NCBI GenBank assembly: GCA_964017155.1
Contig: OZ024867.1
Location: 20,225,731 to 20,289,730, forward strand
Direction of reading: 5' to 3'
DNA length: 64,000 nt
From: Oasisia sp. SBJ-2009
Lineage: Eukaryota > Annelida > Polychaeta > Sabellida > Siboglinidae
The notes beneath the pieces are model-generated. The model had not been told where the DNA came from, searched no databases, and worked only from the letters and a program-made list of their open reading frames with translations. This document shows positions 39,913 to 51,875 of this stretch, piece after piece. The translations under genes and the position numbers were made by a program. Positions within the stretch are counted from its first letter, which is position 1. Each line of letters begins with the position of its first letter.

Positions 39913-40508
39913 ACTTACGCAGCGATGTTTTTAATGGAAAATCCAACATATAGAACAACAGAGGAGAACTGGAAATCATTCAAGAGTGCATTACATCAAG
40001 CCATCATTAAACACGTTCCAACGACAAAGTCCAAAACTAAACGACACCTGCCCTGGATCACACGGAACATCAAGTGTGAAATTCGGAAGAAAGACAGGCA
40101 GTCTCGCAAAGCAAGAAAGTCAAAAAAGCATGAAGACTGGTCAGCCTACCCTCTAAAACGGCAACAGTTACAGAAACTACTGACATCTGCTCATGATGAC
40201 TACATCAGAAACGTGATTGGAGCGAGCCTGCTTGACAGAGGAAACCAAAAGAAATGTTGGTCTTTTGTCAAACTCAATAGAACTGAAAACTTGGGTATCC
40301 CTATACTCTCTGATACAAATGTCCTCCACATTACAAATCAAGCCAAGGCAGAGTCTTTAGACACGCACTTTGTGTCAGTCTTCACCAGTGATGATGGTAA
40401 ACACTTGCCTGACAAAGGACTGTCTCCCTACCTTGATATGGGCATCATACAGTTCACACAACCCGGAATTTTAATTTTACTAAAGAACATTGACCAAACG
40501 AAAGCCCC
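39913..40508 (+). pseudogene. LINE ORF2 linker fragment R0 (founder-like copy)
   Basis: The frame from 39,925 reads MFLMENPTYRTTEENWKSFK, then HLPWITRNIKCEIRKKDRQ and AKAESLDTHFVSVFTSDDG. This is the linker between endonuclease and reverse transcriptase of a Jockey/CR1-like LINE. Unlike every other copy it reads through (GGAATTTTAATTTTAC) into GILILLKNIDQTKAP, the first conserved reverse-transcriptase motif, before the insert at 40,509 cuts it off. It is 5'-truncated at 39,913. Private differences include a Ser for Tyr in RQSRK and Leu for Ile in YPLKRQ. Confidence 0.88.
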
Positions 40509-41498
40509 TTACAAAAAAGACCAATGGTATACCATTGAATACCATTCAGCGTCAACGATATTTCAGCAGGACTCAGTGGTACTTTCAACGGTAATTTATT
40601 ATACCATTCAGTGCCACTGAACGGTACACAGAATACAAAATATCATTAAAAAACATTCAGATACCATTCAAATACCATTGGCCATTATACCCCTAGTACC
40701 ATTCAATGGTATTTGAATGGTATATTTTTGTAAGTGTTGGGTGGAGTGCGGAGGTTGGGTTGAGTTCGGAGGTTGGGTGGAGTGGGGAGGTTGGGAGAAG
40801 TAGGGAGGTTGGGTGGAGTGGGGAGGTAGGGTGGAGTGGGGAGGTTGGCTGGAGTGGGGAGGTTGGGTGGAGTGGGGAGGTTGGGTGGAGTGGGGAGGTT
40901 GGGAGAAGTGGGGAGGTTGGGTGGAGTGGGGAGGTTGGGTGGAGTAGGGAGGTTGGGTGGAGTGGGGAGGTTGGGTGGAGTGGGGAGGTTGGGTGGAGTG
41001 GGGAGGTTGAATGGAGGGCGGAGGTTGGGTGGAGTGGGGAGGTTGGGTGGAGAGGGGAGGATGGGTGGAGTGGGGAGGTTGAATGGAGGGCGGAGGTTGG
41101 GTGGAGTGGGGAGGTTGGGTGGAGTGGGGAGGTTGCATGGAGAGGGGAGGTTGGGTGGAGTGGGGAGGTTGGGTGGAGTGGAGAGGTTGGGAGAAGTGGG
41201 GAGGTTGGGTGGAGTGGGGAGGTTGGGTGGAGTGGGGAGGTTGGATGGAGTGGGGAGGTTGGATGGAGTGGAGAGGTTGGGAGAAGTGGGGAGGTTGGGT
41301 GGAGTGGGGAGGTTGGGTGGAGTGGGGAGGTTGGGTGGAGTGGGGAGGTTGGGTGAAGTGGGGAGGTTGGGTGGAGTAGGGAGGTTGGGTGGAGTGGGGA
41401 GGTTGGGTGGAGTGGGGAGGTTGGGTGGAGTGGGGAGGTTGGCTGGAGTGGGGAGGTTGGGTGGAGTGGGGAGGTTGGGTGGAGAGGGGAGGTTGGGT
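40509..41498 (+). repeat. Unit 1: MITE 40,509-40,734 + minisatellite 40,735-41,498
   Basis: The insert starts TTACAAAAAAGACCAATGG and ends ATGGTATATTTTTGTAAG, so its ends form a CTTACAAAAA inverted repeat. Its interior is full of ATACCATTCA words and near-palindromes around ACCATTCAATGGT. At 226 bp it is the shortest copy. The minisatellite consensus is GGTTGGGTGGAGTGGGGA, with a recurring variant unit GGTTGAATGGAGGGCGGA. Confidence 0.9.
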
Positions 41499-42562
41499 GA
41501 TATGGGCATCATACAGTTCACACAACCCGGAATTTAAATTTTACTAAAGAACATTGACCAAACGAAAGTCCCTTACAAAAAAGACCAATGGTATACAATT
41601 GAATACAACTGAATACCATTCAGCGTCAACGATATTTCAGCAGGACTCAGTGGTACTTTCAACGGTAATTTATTATACCATTCAGTGCCACTGAACGGTA
41701 CACAGAATACAAAATATCATTAAAAAAACATTCAGATACCATTCAGATTCAAATTCAAATACCATTGGCCATTATACCCCTAGTACCATTCAATGGTATT
41801 TGAATGGTATATTTTTGTAAGTGTTGGGTGGAGTGCGGAGGTTGGGTTGAGTTCGGAGGTTGGGTGGAGTGGGGAGGTTGGGTGGAGTTGGGAGGTTGGG
41901 TGGAGTGGGGAGGTTGGGTGGAGTGGGCAGGTTGGGTGGAGTGGGGAGGTTGGGTGAAGTGGGGAGGTTGGGTGGAGTGGGGAGGTTGGGTGAAGTGGGG
42001 AGGTTGGGTGGAGTGGGGAGGTTGGGTGGAGTGGGGAGGTTGGGTGGAGTGGGGAGGTTGGGTGGAGTGGGGAGGTTGGGTGGAGTGGGGAGGTTGGGTG
42101 GAGTGGGGAGGTTGGGTGAAGTGGGGAGGTTGGGTGGAGTAGGGAGGTTGGGTGGAGTGGGGAGGTTGGGTGGAGTGGGGAGGTTGGGTGGAGTGGGGAG
42201 GTTGGGTGGAGTGGGGAGGTTGGGTGAAGTGGGGAGGTTGGGTGGAGTAGGGAGGTTGGGTGGAGTAGGGAGGTTGGCTGGAGTGGGGAGGTTGGGTGGA
42301 GTGGGGAGGTTGGGTGGAGTGGGGCGGTTGGGTGGAGTGGGGAGGTTCAATGGAGGGCGGAGGTTGGGTGGAGTGGGGAGGTTGGGTGGAGAGGGGAGGT
42401 TGGGTGGAGTGGGGAGGTTGGGTGGAGTGGGGAGGTTGGGTGGAGTGGGGAGGTTGGGTGGAGTGGGGAGGTTGGGTGGAGTGGGGAGGTGGGGGGAAAA
42501 GGGAGGTTGGGTGAAGTGGGGAGGTTGGGTGGAGTGCGGAGGTCGGGTGAAGTGGGGAGGTT
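41499..42562 (+). repeat. Unit 2: short LINE remnant + MITE 41,573-41,821 + minisatellite
   Basis: The LINE part is only 41,499-41,572. The MITE is 249 bp with a private ATTCAGATTCAAATTCAAAT stretch. The minisatellite (41,822-42,562) includes a GGTGGGGGGAAAAGGGA unit shared with units 3, 5, 6 and 9. Confidence 0.9.
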
Positions 42563-43269
42563 GCGGTACTCACCACACTTGACATCGATACCAAACAGCT
42601 CTCAAACAAGCACTCGCACACGGTGTACAAATACAACTCTGCTAACTTTGAGGGCCTAAGGGCAGATATGGCAGCTTACGCAGCGATGTTTTTAATGGAA
42701 AATCCAACATCTAGAACAACAGAGGAGAACTGGAAATCATTCAAGAGTGCATTACATCAAGCCATCATTAAACACGTTCCAACGACAAAGTCCAAAACTA
42801 AACGACACCTGCCCTGGATCACACGGAAAATCAAGTGTGAAATTCGGAAGAAAGACAGGCAGTATCGCAAAGCAAGAAAGTCAAAAAAGCATGAAGACTG
42901 GTCAGCCTACCCTATAAAACGGCAACAGTTACAGAAACTATTGACATCTGCTCATGATGACTACATCAGAAACGTGATTGGAGCGAGCCTGCTTGACAGA
43001 GGAAACCAAAAGAAATGTTGGTCTTTTGTCAAACTCAATAGAACTGAAAACTTGGGTATCCCTATACTCTCTGATACAAATGGCCTCCACATTACAAATC
43101 AAGCCAAGGCAGAGTCTTTAGACACGCACTTTGTGTCAGTCTTCACCAGTGATGATGGTAAACACTTGCCTGACAAAGGACTGTCTCCCTACCATGATAT
43201 GGGCATCATACAGTTCACACAACCCGGAATTTAAATTTTACTAAAGAACATTGACCAAACGAAAGTCCC
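42563..43269 (+). pseudogene. LINE fragment R2
   Basis: A 707-bp fragment entering at CGGTACTCACCACACTTGAC. Its frame is open from the preceding minisatellite: LTTLDI, QLSNKHSHTVYKYNSANFEG, PWITRKIKCEIRKKDRQYRK. A one-base deletion relative to R0 (GGAATTTAAATTT) creates a TAA right after FTQPGI, before the reverse-transcriptase motif. R3 and R4 encode the same peptide. Confidence 0.88.
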
Positions 43270-44185
43270 TTACAAAAAAGACCAATGGTATACAATTGAA
43301 TACAATTGAATACCATTCAGCGTCAACGATATTTCAGCAGGACTCAGTGGTACTTTCAACGGTAATTTATTATACCATTCAGTACCACTGAACGGTACAC
43401 AGAATACAAAATATCATTAAAAAAACATTCAGATACCATTCAGATACCATTCAAATACCATTGGCCATTATACCCCTAGTACCATTCAATGGTATTTGAA
43501 TGGTATATTTTTGTAAGTGTTGGGTGGAGTGCGGAGGTTGGGTTGAGTTCGGAGGTTGGGTGGAGTGGGGAGGTTGGGAGAAGTAGGGAGGTTGGGTGGA
43601 GTGGGGAGGTAGGGTGGAGTGGGGAGGTTGGCTGGAGTGGGGAGGTTGGGTGGAGTGGGGAGGTTGGGTGGAGTGGGGAGGTTGGGAGAAGTGGGGAGGT
43701 TGGGTGGAGTGGGGAGGTTGGGTGGAGTAGGGAGGTTGGGTGGAGTGGGGAGGTTGGGTGGAGTGGGGAGGTTGAATGGAGGGCGGAGGTTGGGTGGAGT
43801 GGGGAGGTTGGGTGGAGTGGGGAGGTTGGGTGGAGTGGGGAGGTTGGGTGGAGTGGGGAGGTGGGGGGAAAAGGGAGGTTGGGTGAAGTGGGGAGGTTGG
43901 GTGAAGTGGGGAGGTTGGGTGGAGTGGGGAGGTTGGGTGGAGTGGGGCGGTTGGGTGGAGTGGGGAGGTTCAATGGAGGGCGGAGGTTGGGTGGAGTGGG
44001 GAGGTTGGGTGGAGAGGGGAGGTTGGGTGGAGTGGGGAGGTTGGGTGGAGTGGGGAGGTTGGGTGGAGTGGGGAGGTTGGGTGGAGTGGGGAGGTTGGGT
44101 GGAGTGGGGAGGTGGGGGGAAAAGGGAGGTTGGGTGAAGTGGGGAGGTTGGGTGGAGTGCGGAGGTCGGGTGAAGTGGGGAGGTT
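43270..44185 (+). repeat. Unit 3: MITE 43,270-43,516 + minisatellite 43,517-44,185
   Basis: The MITE is 247 bp. The minisatellite is almost identical to that of unit 5, differing mainly by one extra 18-bp copy there. Confidence 0.9.
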
Positions 44186-44892
44186 GCGGTACTCACCACA
44201 CTTGACATCGATCCCAAACAGCTCTCAAACAAGCACTCGCACACGGTGTACAAATACAACTCTGCTAACTTTGAGGGCCTAAGGGCAGATATGGCAGCTT
44301 ACGCAGCGATGTTTTTAATGGAAAATCCAACATCTAGAACAACAGAGGAGAACTGGAAATCATTCAAGAGTGCATTACATCAAGCCATCATTAAACACGT
44401 TCCAACGACAAAGTCCAAAACTAAACGACACCTGCCCTGGATCACACGGAAAATCAAGTGTGAAATTCGGAAGAAAGACAGGCAGTATCGCAAAGCAAGA
44501 AAGTCAAAAAAGCATGAAGACTGGTCAGCCTACCCTATAAAACGGCAACAGTTACAGAAACTATTGACATCTGCTCATGATGACTACATCAGAAACGTGA
44601 TTGGAGCGAGCCTGCTTGACAGAGGAAACCAAAAGAAATGTTGGTCTTTTGTCAAACTCAATAGAACTGAAAACTTGGGTATCCCTATACTCTCTGATAC
44701 AAATGGCCTCCACATTACAAATCAAGCCAAGGCAGAGTCTTTAGACACGCACTTTGTGTCAGTCTTCACCAGTGATGATGGTAAACACTTGCCTGACAAA
44801 GGACTGTCTCCCTACCATGATATGGGCATCATACAGTTCACACAACCCGGAATTTAAATTTTACTAAAGAACATTGACCAAACGAAAGTCCC
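44186..44892 (+). pseudogene. LINE fragment R3
   Basis: Same peptide as R2 and the same TAA after FTQPGI. Confidence 0.88.
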
Positions 44893-45342
44893 TTACAAAA
44901 AAGACCAATGGTATACAATTGAATACAATTGAATACCATTCAGCGTCAACGATATTTCAGCAGGACTCAGTGGTACTTTCAACGGTAATTTATTATACCA
45001 TTCAGTACCACTGAACGGTACACAGAATACAAAATATCATTAAAAAAACATTCAGATACCATTCAGATACCATTCAAATACCATTGGCCATTATACCCCT
45101 AGTACCATTCAATGGTATTTGAATGGTATATTTTTGTAAGTGTTGGGTGGAGTGCGGAGGTTGGGTTGAGTTCGGAGGTTGGGTGGAGTGGGGAGGTTGG
45201 GAGAAGTAGGGAGGTTGGGTGGAGTGGGGAGGTAGGGTGGAGTGGGGAGGTTGGCTGGAGTGGGGAGGTTGGGTGGAGTGGGGAGGTTGGGTGGAGTGGG
45301 GAGGTTGGGTGGAGTGGGGAGGTTGGGAGAAGTGGGGAGGTT
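44893..45342 (+). repeat. Unit 4: MITE 44,893-45,140 + minisatellite 45,141-45,342
   Basis: The shortest minisatellite, 202 bp. Here alone the frame opened by an ATG in the MITE end (45,112) crosses the minisatellite (VGWSGE repeats) and stays open into LINE fragment R4, giving a 300-codon composite frame to 46,014. Confidence 0.9.
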
Positions 45343-46049
45343 GCGGTACTCACCACACTTGACATCGATCCCAAACAGCTCTCAAACAAGCACTCGCACA
45401 CGGTGTACAAATACAACTCTGCTAACTTTGAGGGCCTAAGGGCAGATATGGCAGCTTACGCAGCGATGTTTTTAATGGAAAATCCAACATCTAGAACAAC
45501 AGAGGAGAACTGGAAATCATTCAAGAGTGCATTACATCAAGCCATCATTAAACACGTTCCAACGACAAAGTCCAAAACTAAACGACACCTGCCCTGGATC
45601 ACACGGAAAATCAAGTGTGAAATTCGGAAGAAAGACAGGCAGTATCGCAAAGCAAGAAAGTCAAAAAAGCATGAAGACTGGTCAGCCTACCCTATAAAAC
45701 GGCAACAGTTACAGAAACTATTGACATCTGCTCATGATGACTACATCAGAAACGTGATTGGAGCGAGCCTGCTTGACAGAGGAAACCAAAAGAAATGTTG
45801 GTCTTTTGTCAAACTCAATAGAACTGAAAACTTGGGTATCCCTATACTCTCTGATACAAATGGCCTCCACATTACAAATCAAGCCAAGGCAGAGTCTTTA
45901 GACACGCACTTTGTGTCAGTCTTCACCAGTGATGATGGTAAACACTTGCCTGACAAAGGACTGTCTCCCTACCATGATATGGGCATCATACAGTTCACAC
46001 AACCCGGAATTTAAATTTTACTAAAGAACATTGACCAAACGAAAGTCCC
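45343..46049 (+). pseudogene. LINE fragment R4
   Basis: Same peptide as R2. It forms the 3' part of the 300-codon composite frame that starts at 45,112; no promoter, splice or polyadenylation evidence suggests expression. Confidence 0.88.
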
Positions 46050-46983
46050 TTACAAAAAAGACCAATGGTATACAATTGAATACAATTGAATACCATTCAG
46101 CGTCAACGATATTTCAGCAGGACTCAGTGGTACTTTCAACGGTAATTTATTATACCATTCAGTACCACTGAACGGTACACAGAATACAAAATATCATTAA
46201 AAAAACATTCAGATACCATTCAGATACCATTCAAATACCATTGGCCATTATACCCCTAGTACCATTCAATGGTATTTGAATGGTATATTTTTGTAAGTGT
46301 TGGGTGGAGTGCGGAGGTTGGGTTGAGTTCGGAGGTTGGGTGGAGTGGGGAGGTTGGGAGAAGTAGGGAGGTTGGGTGGAGTGGGGAGGTAGGGTGGAGT
46401 GGGGAGGTTGGCTGGAGTGGGGAGGTTGGGTGGAGTGGGGAGGTTGGGTGGAGTGGGGAGGTTGGGAGAAGTGGGGAGGTTGGGTGGAGTGGGGAGGTTG
46501 GGTGGAGTAGGGAGGTTGGGTGGAGTGGGGAGGTTGGGTGGAGTGGGGAGGTTGAATGGAGGGCGGAGGTTGGGTGGAGTGGGGAGGTTGGGTGGAGTGG
46601 GGAGGTTGGGTGGAGTGGGGAGGTTGGGTGGAGTGGGGAGGTTGGGTGGAGTGGGGAGGTGGGGGGAAAAGGGAGGTTGGGTGAAGTGGGGAGGTTGGGT
46701 GAAGTGGGGAGGTTGGGTGGAGTGGGGAGGTTGGGTGGAGTGGGGCGGTTGGGTGGAGTGGGGAGGTTCAATGGAGGGCGGAGGTTGGGTGGAGTGGGGA
46801 GGTTGGGTGGAGAGGGGAGGTTGGGTGGAGTGGGGAGGTTGGGTGGAGTGGGGAGGTTGGGTGGAGTGGGGAGGTTGGGTGGAGTGGGGAGGTTGGGTGG
46901 AGTGGGGAGGTGGGGGGAAAAGGGAGGTTGGGTGAAGTGGGGAGGTTGGGTGGAGTGCGGAGGTCGGGTGAAGTGGGGAGGTT
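46050..46983 (+). repeat. Unit 5: MITE 46,050-46,296 + minisatellite 46,297-46,983
   Basis: Near-duplicate of unit 3, with one added 18-bp copy. Confidence 0.9.
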
Positions 46984-47690
46984 GCGGTACTCACCACACT
47001 TGACATCGATCCCAAACAGCTCTCAAACAAGCACTCGCACACGGTGTACAAATACAACTCTGCTAACTTTGAGGGCCTAAGGGCAGATATGGCAGCTTAC
47101 GCAGCGATGTTTTTAATGGAAAATCCAACATCTAGAACAACAGAGGAGAACTGGAAATCATTCAAGAGTGCATTACATCAAGCCATCATTAAACACGTTC
47201 CAACGACAAAGTCCAAAACTAAACGACACCTGCCCTGGATCACACGGAAAATCAAGTGTGAAATTCGGAAGAAAGACAGGCAGTATCGCAAAGCAAGAAA
47301 GTCAAAAAAGCATGAAGACTGGTCAGCCTACCCTATACAACGGCAACAGTTACAGAAACTATTGACATCTGCTCATGATGACTACATCAGAAACGTGATT
47401 GGTGCGAGCCTGCTTGACAGAGGAAACCAAAAGAAATGTTGGTCTTTTGTCAAACTCAATAGAACTGAAAACTTGGGTATCCCTATACTCTCTGATACAA
47501 ATGGCCTCCACATTACAAATCAAGCCAAGGCAGAGTCTTTAGACACGCACTTTGTGTCAGTCTTCACCAGTGATGATGGTAAACACTTGCCTGACAAAGG
47601 ACTGTCTCCCTACCATGATATGGGCATCATACAGTTCACACAACCCGGAATTTAAATTTTACTAAAGAACATTGACCAAACGAAAGTCCC
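46984..47690 (+). pseudogene. LINE fragment R5
   Basis: Differs from R2 by Gln for Lys in YPIQRQQ and a silent GGTGCG change shared with R6-R9. Confidence 0.88.
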
Positions 47691-48481
47691 TTACAAAAAA
47701 GACCAATGGTATACAATTGAATACAATTGAATACCATTCAGCGTCAACGATATTTCAGCAGGACTCAGTGGTACTTTCAACGGTAATTTATTATACCATT
47801 CAGTACCACTGAACGGTACACAGAATACAAAATATCATTAAAAAAACATTCAGATACCATTCAGATACCATTCAAATACCATTGGCCATTATACCCCTAG
47901 TACCATTCAATGGTATTTGAATGGTATATTTTTGTAAGTGTTGGGTGGAGTGCGGAGGTTAGGTTGAGTTCGGAGGTTGGGTGGAGTGGGGAGGTTGGGT
48001 GGAGTGGGGAGGTTGGGTGGAGTGGGGAGGTTGGGTGGAGTGGGGAGGTTGGGTGGAGTGGGGAGGTTGGGTGAAGTGGGGAGGTTGGGTGGAGTGGGGA
48101 GGTTGGGTGGAGTGGGGAGGTTGGGTGGAGTGGGGAGGTTGGGTGGAGTGGGGAGGTTGGGTGAAGTGGGGAGGTTGGGTGGAGTAGGGAGGTTGGCTGG
48201 AGTGGGGAGGTTGGGTGGAGTGGGGAGGTTGGGTGAAGTGGGGAGGTTGGGTGGAGTGGGGCGGTTGGGTGGAGTGGGGAGGTTCAATGGAGGGCGTAGG
48301 TTGGGTGGAGTGGGGAGGTTGGGTGGAGAGGGGAGGTTGGGTGGAGTGGGGAGGTTGGGTGGAGTGGGGAGGTTGGGTGGAGTGGGGAGGTTGGGTGGAG
48401 TGGGGAGGTGGGGGGAAAAGGGAGGTTGGGTGAAGTGGGGAGGTTGGGTGGAGTGCGGAGGTTGGGTGAAGTGGGGAGGTT
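47691..48481 (+). repeat. Unit 6: MITE 47,691-47,938 + minisatellite 47,939-48,481
   Basis: The minisatellite closely matches that of unit 9, including a private GGGCGTAGG change. Confidence 0.9.
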
Positions 48482-49188
48482 GCGGTACTCACCACACTTG
48501 ACATCGATCCCAAACAGCTCTCAAACAAGCACTCGCACACGGTGTACAAATACAACTCTGCTAACTTTGAGGGCCTAAGGGCAGATATGGCAGCTTACGC
48601 AGCGATGTTTTTAATGGAAAATCCAACATCTAGAACAACAGAGGAGAACTGGAAATCATTCAAGAGTGCATTACATCAAGCCATCATTAAACACGTTCCA
48701 ACGACAAAGTCCAAAACTAAACGACACCTGCCCTGGATCACACGGAAAATCAAGTGTGAAATTCGGAAGAAAGACAGGCAGTATCGCAAAGCAAGAAAGT
48801 CAAAAAAGCATGAAGACTGGTCAGCCTACCCCATAAAACGGCAACAGTTACAGAAACTATTGACATCTGCTCATGATGACTACATCAGAAACGTGATTGG
48901 TGCGAGCCTGCTTGACAGAGGAAACCAAAAGAAATGTTGGTCTTTTGTCAAACTCAATAGAACTGAAAACTTGGGTATCCCTATACTCTCTGATACAAAT
49001 GGCCTCCACATTACAAATCAAGCCAAGGCAGAGTCTTTAGACACGCACATTGTGTCAGTCTTCACCAGTGATGATGGTAAACACTTGCCTGACAAAGGAC
49101 TGTCTCCCTACCATGATATGGGCATCATACAGTTCACACAACCTGGAATTTAAATTTTACTAAAGAACATTGACCAAACGAAAGCCCC
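48482..49188 (+). pseudogene. LINE fragment R6
   Basis: Shares THIVSV (Ile for Phe) and CCTGGAATT with R9, marking them as sister copies. Confidence 0.88.
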
Positions 49189-49790
49189 TTACAAAAAAGA
49201 CCAATGGTATACCATTGAATACAATTGAATACCATTCAGCGTCAACGATATTTCAGCAGGACTCAGTGGTACTTTCAACGGTAATTTATTATACCATTCA
49301 GTGCCACTGAACGGTACACAGAATACAAAATATCATTAAAAAAACATTCAGATACCATTCAAATACCATTGGCCATTATACCCCTAATACCATTCAATGG
49401 TATTTGAATGGTATATTTTTGTAAGTGTTGGGTGGACTGCGGAGGTTGGGTTGAGTGCGGAGGTTGGGTGGAGTGGGGAGGTTGGGTGGAGTGGGGAGGT
49501 TGGGTGAAGTGGGGAGGTTGGGTGGAGTGGGGAGGTTGGGTGAAGTGGGGAGGTTGGGTGGAGTGGGCAGGTTGGGTGAAGTGGGGAGGTTGGGTGGAGT
49601 GGGGAGGTTGAATGGAGGGCGGAGGTTGGGTGAAGTGGGGAGGTTGGGTGGAATGGGGAGGTTGGGTGGAGTGGGGAGGTTGGGAGAAGTGGGAAGGTTG
49701 GGTGGAGTGGGGAGGTTGGGTGGAGTGGGGAGGTTGGGTGAAGTGGGGAGGTTGGGTGGAGTGCGGAGGTTGGGTGAAGTGGGGAGGTTG
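49189..49790 (+). repeat. Unit 7: MITE 49,189-49,425 + minisatellite 49,426-49,790
   Basis: The MITE is of the 237-bp class, with the AAAGCCCC junction and a GGACTGCGGAGG first unit. Confidence 0.9.
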
Positions 49791-50496
49791 CGGTACTCAC
49801 CACACTTGACATCGATCCCAAACAGCTCTCAAACAAGCACTCGCACACTGTGTACAAATACAACTCTGCTAACTTTGAGGGCCTAAGGGCAGACGTGGCA
49901 GCTTACGCAGCGATGTTTTTAATGGAAAATCCAACATCTAGAACAACAGAGGAGAACTGGAAATCATTCAAGAGTGCATTACATCAAGCCATCATTAAAC
50001 ACGTTCCAACGACAAAGTCCAAAACTAAACGACACCTGCCCTGGATCACACGGAAAATCAAGTGTGAAATTCGGAAGAAAGACAGGCAGTATCGCAAAGC
50101 AAGAAAGTCAAAAAAGCATGAAGACTGGTCAGCCTACCCTATAAAACGGCAACAGTTACAGAAACTATTGACATCTGCTGATGATGACTACATCAGAAAC
50201 GTGATTGGTGCGAGCCTGCTTGACAGAGGAAACCAAAAGAAATGTTGGTCTTTTGTCAAACTCAATAGAACTGAAAACTTGGGTATCCCTATACTCTCTG
50301 ATACAAATGGCCTCCACATTACAAATCAAGCCAAGGCAGAGTCTTTAGACACGCACTTTGTGTCAGTCTTCACCAGTGATGATGGTAAACACTTGCCTGA
50401 CAAAGGACTGTCTCCCTACCATGATATGGGCATCATACAGTTCACACAACCTGGAATTTAAATTTTACTAAAGAACATTGACCAAACGAAAGCCCC
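49791..50496 (+). pseudogene. LINE fragment R7
   Basis: Private changes: GLRADVAAY and TSADDDY. Confidence 0.88.
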
Positions 50497-51168
50497 TTAC
50501 AAAAAAGACCAATGGTATACCATTGAATACAATTGAATACCATTCAGCGTCAACGATATTTCAGCAGGACTCAGTGGTACTTTCAACGGTAATTTATTAT
50601 ACCATTCAGTGCCACTGAACGGTACACAGAATACAAAATATCATTAAAAAAACATTCAGATACCATTCAAATACCATTGGCCATTATACCCCTAACACCA
50701 TTCAATGGTATTTGAATGGTAAATTTTTGTAAGTGTTGGGTGGACTGCGGAGGTTGGGTTGAGTGCGGAGGTTGGGTGGAGTGGGGAGGTTGGGTGGAGT
50801 GGGGAGGTTGGGTGGAGTGGGGAGGTTGGGTGGAGTGGGGAGGTTGGGTGGAGTGGGGAGGTTGGGTGAAGTGGGGAGGTTGGGTGGAGTGGGGAGGTTG
50901 GGTGAAGTGGGGAGGTTGGGTGGAGTGGGCAGGTTGGGTGAAGTGGGGAGGTTGGGTGGAGTGGGGAGGTTGAATGGAGGGCGGAGGTTGGGTGAAGTGG
51001 GGAGGTTGGGTGGAGTGGGGAGGTTGGGTGGAGTGGGGAGGTTGGGAGTAGTGGGGAGGTTGGGTGAGTGGGGAGGTTGGGTGGAGTGGGGAGGTTGGGT
51101 GGAGTGGGGAGGTTGGGTGAAGTGGGGAGGTTGGGTGGAGTGCGGAGGTCGGGTGAAGTGGGGAGGTT
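50497..51168 (+). repeat. Unit 8: MITE 50,497-50,733 + minisatellite 50,734-51,168
   Basis: 237-bp MITE class. The minisatellite contains a 17-bp unit near 51,062 that shifts its frame. Confidence 0.9.
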
Positions 51169-51875
51169 GCGGTACTCACCACACTTGACATCGATCCCAA
51201 ACAGCTCTCAAACAAGCACTCGCACACGGTGTACAAATACAACTCTGCTAACTTTGAGGGCCTAAGGGCAGATATGGCAGCTTACGCAGCGATGTTTTTA
51301 ATGGAAAATCCAACATCTAGAACAACAGAGGAGATCTGGAAATCATTCAAGAGTGCATTACATCAAGCCATCATTAAACACGTTCCAACGACAAAGTCCA
51401 AAACTAAACGACATCTGCCCTGGATCACACGGAAAATCAAGTGTGAAATTCGGAAGAAAGACAGGCAGTATCGCAAAGCAAGAAAGTCAAAAAAGCATGA
51501 AGACTGGTCAGCCTACCCTATAAAACGGCAACAGTTACAGAAACTATTGACATCTGCTCATGATGACTACATCAGAAACGTGATTGGTGCGAGCCTGCTT
51601 GACAGGGGAAACCAAAAGAAATGTTGGTCTTTTGTCAAACTCAATAGAACTGAAAACTTGGGTATCCCTATATTCTCTGATACAAATGGCCTCCACATTA
51701 CAAATCAAGCCAAGGCAGAGTCTTTAGACACGCACTTTGTGTCAGTCTTCACCAGTGATGATGGTAAACACTTGCCTGACAAAGGACTGTCTCCCTACCA
51801 TGATATGGGCATCATACAGTTCACACAACCCGGAATTTAAATTTTACTAAAGAACATTGACCAAACGAAAGTCCC
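51169..51875 (+). pseudogene. LINE fragment R8
   Basis: Private changes TTEEIWKSF and IPIFSDT. Confidence 0.88.

Noticed and set aside
39885..39934. Hairpin as a Helitron 3' end
   Set aside because: A Helitron end needs CTRR shortly after the hairpin. The sequence here continues ACTTACGCAG, which does not fit, and no Rep/helicase sequence was seen.
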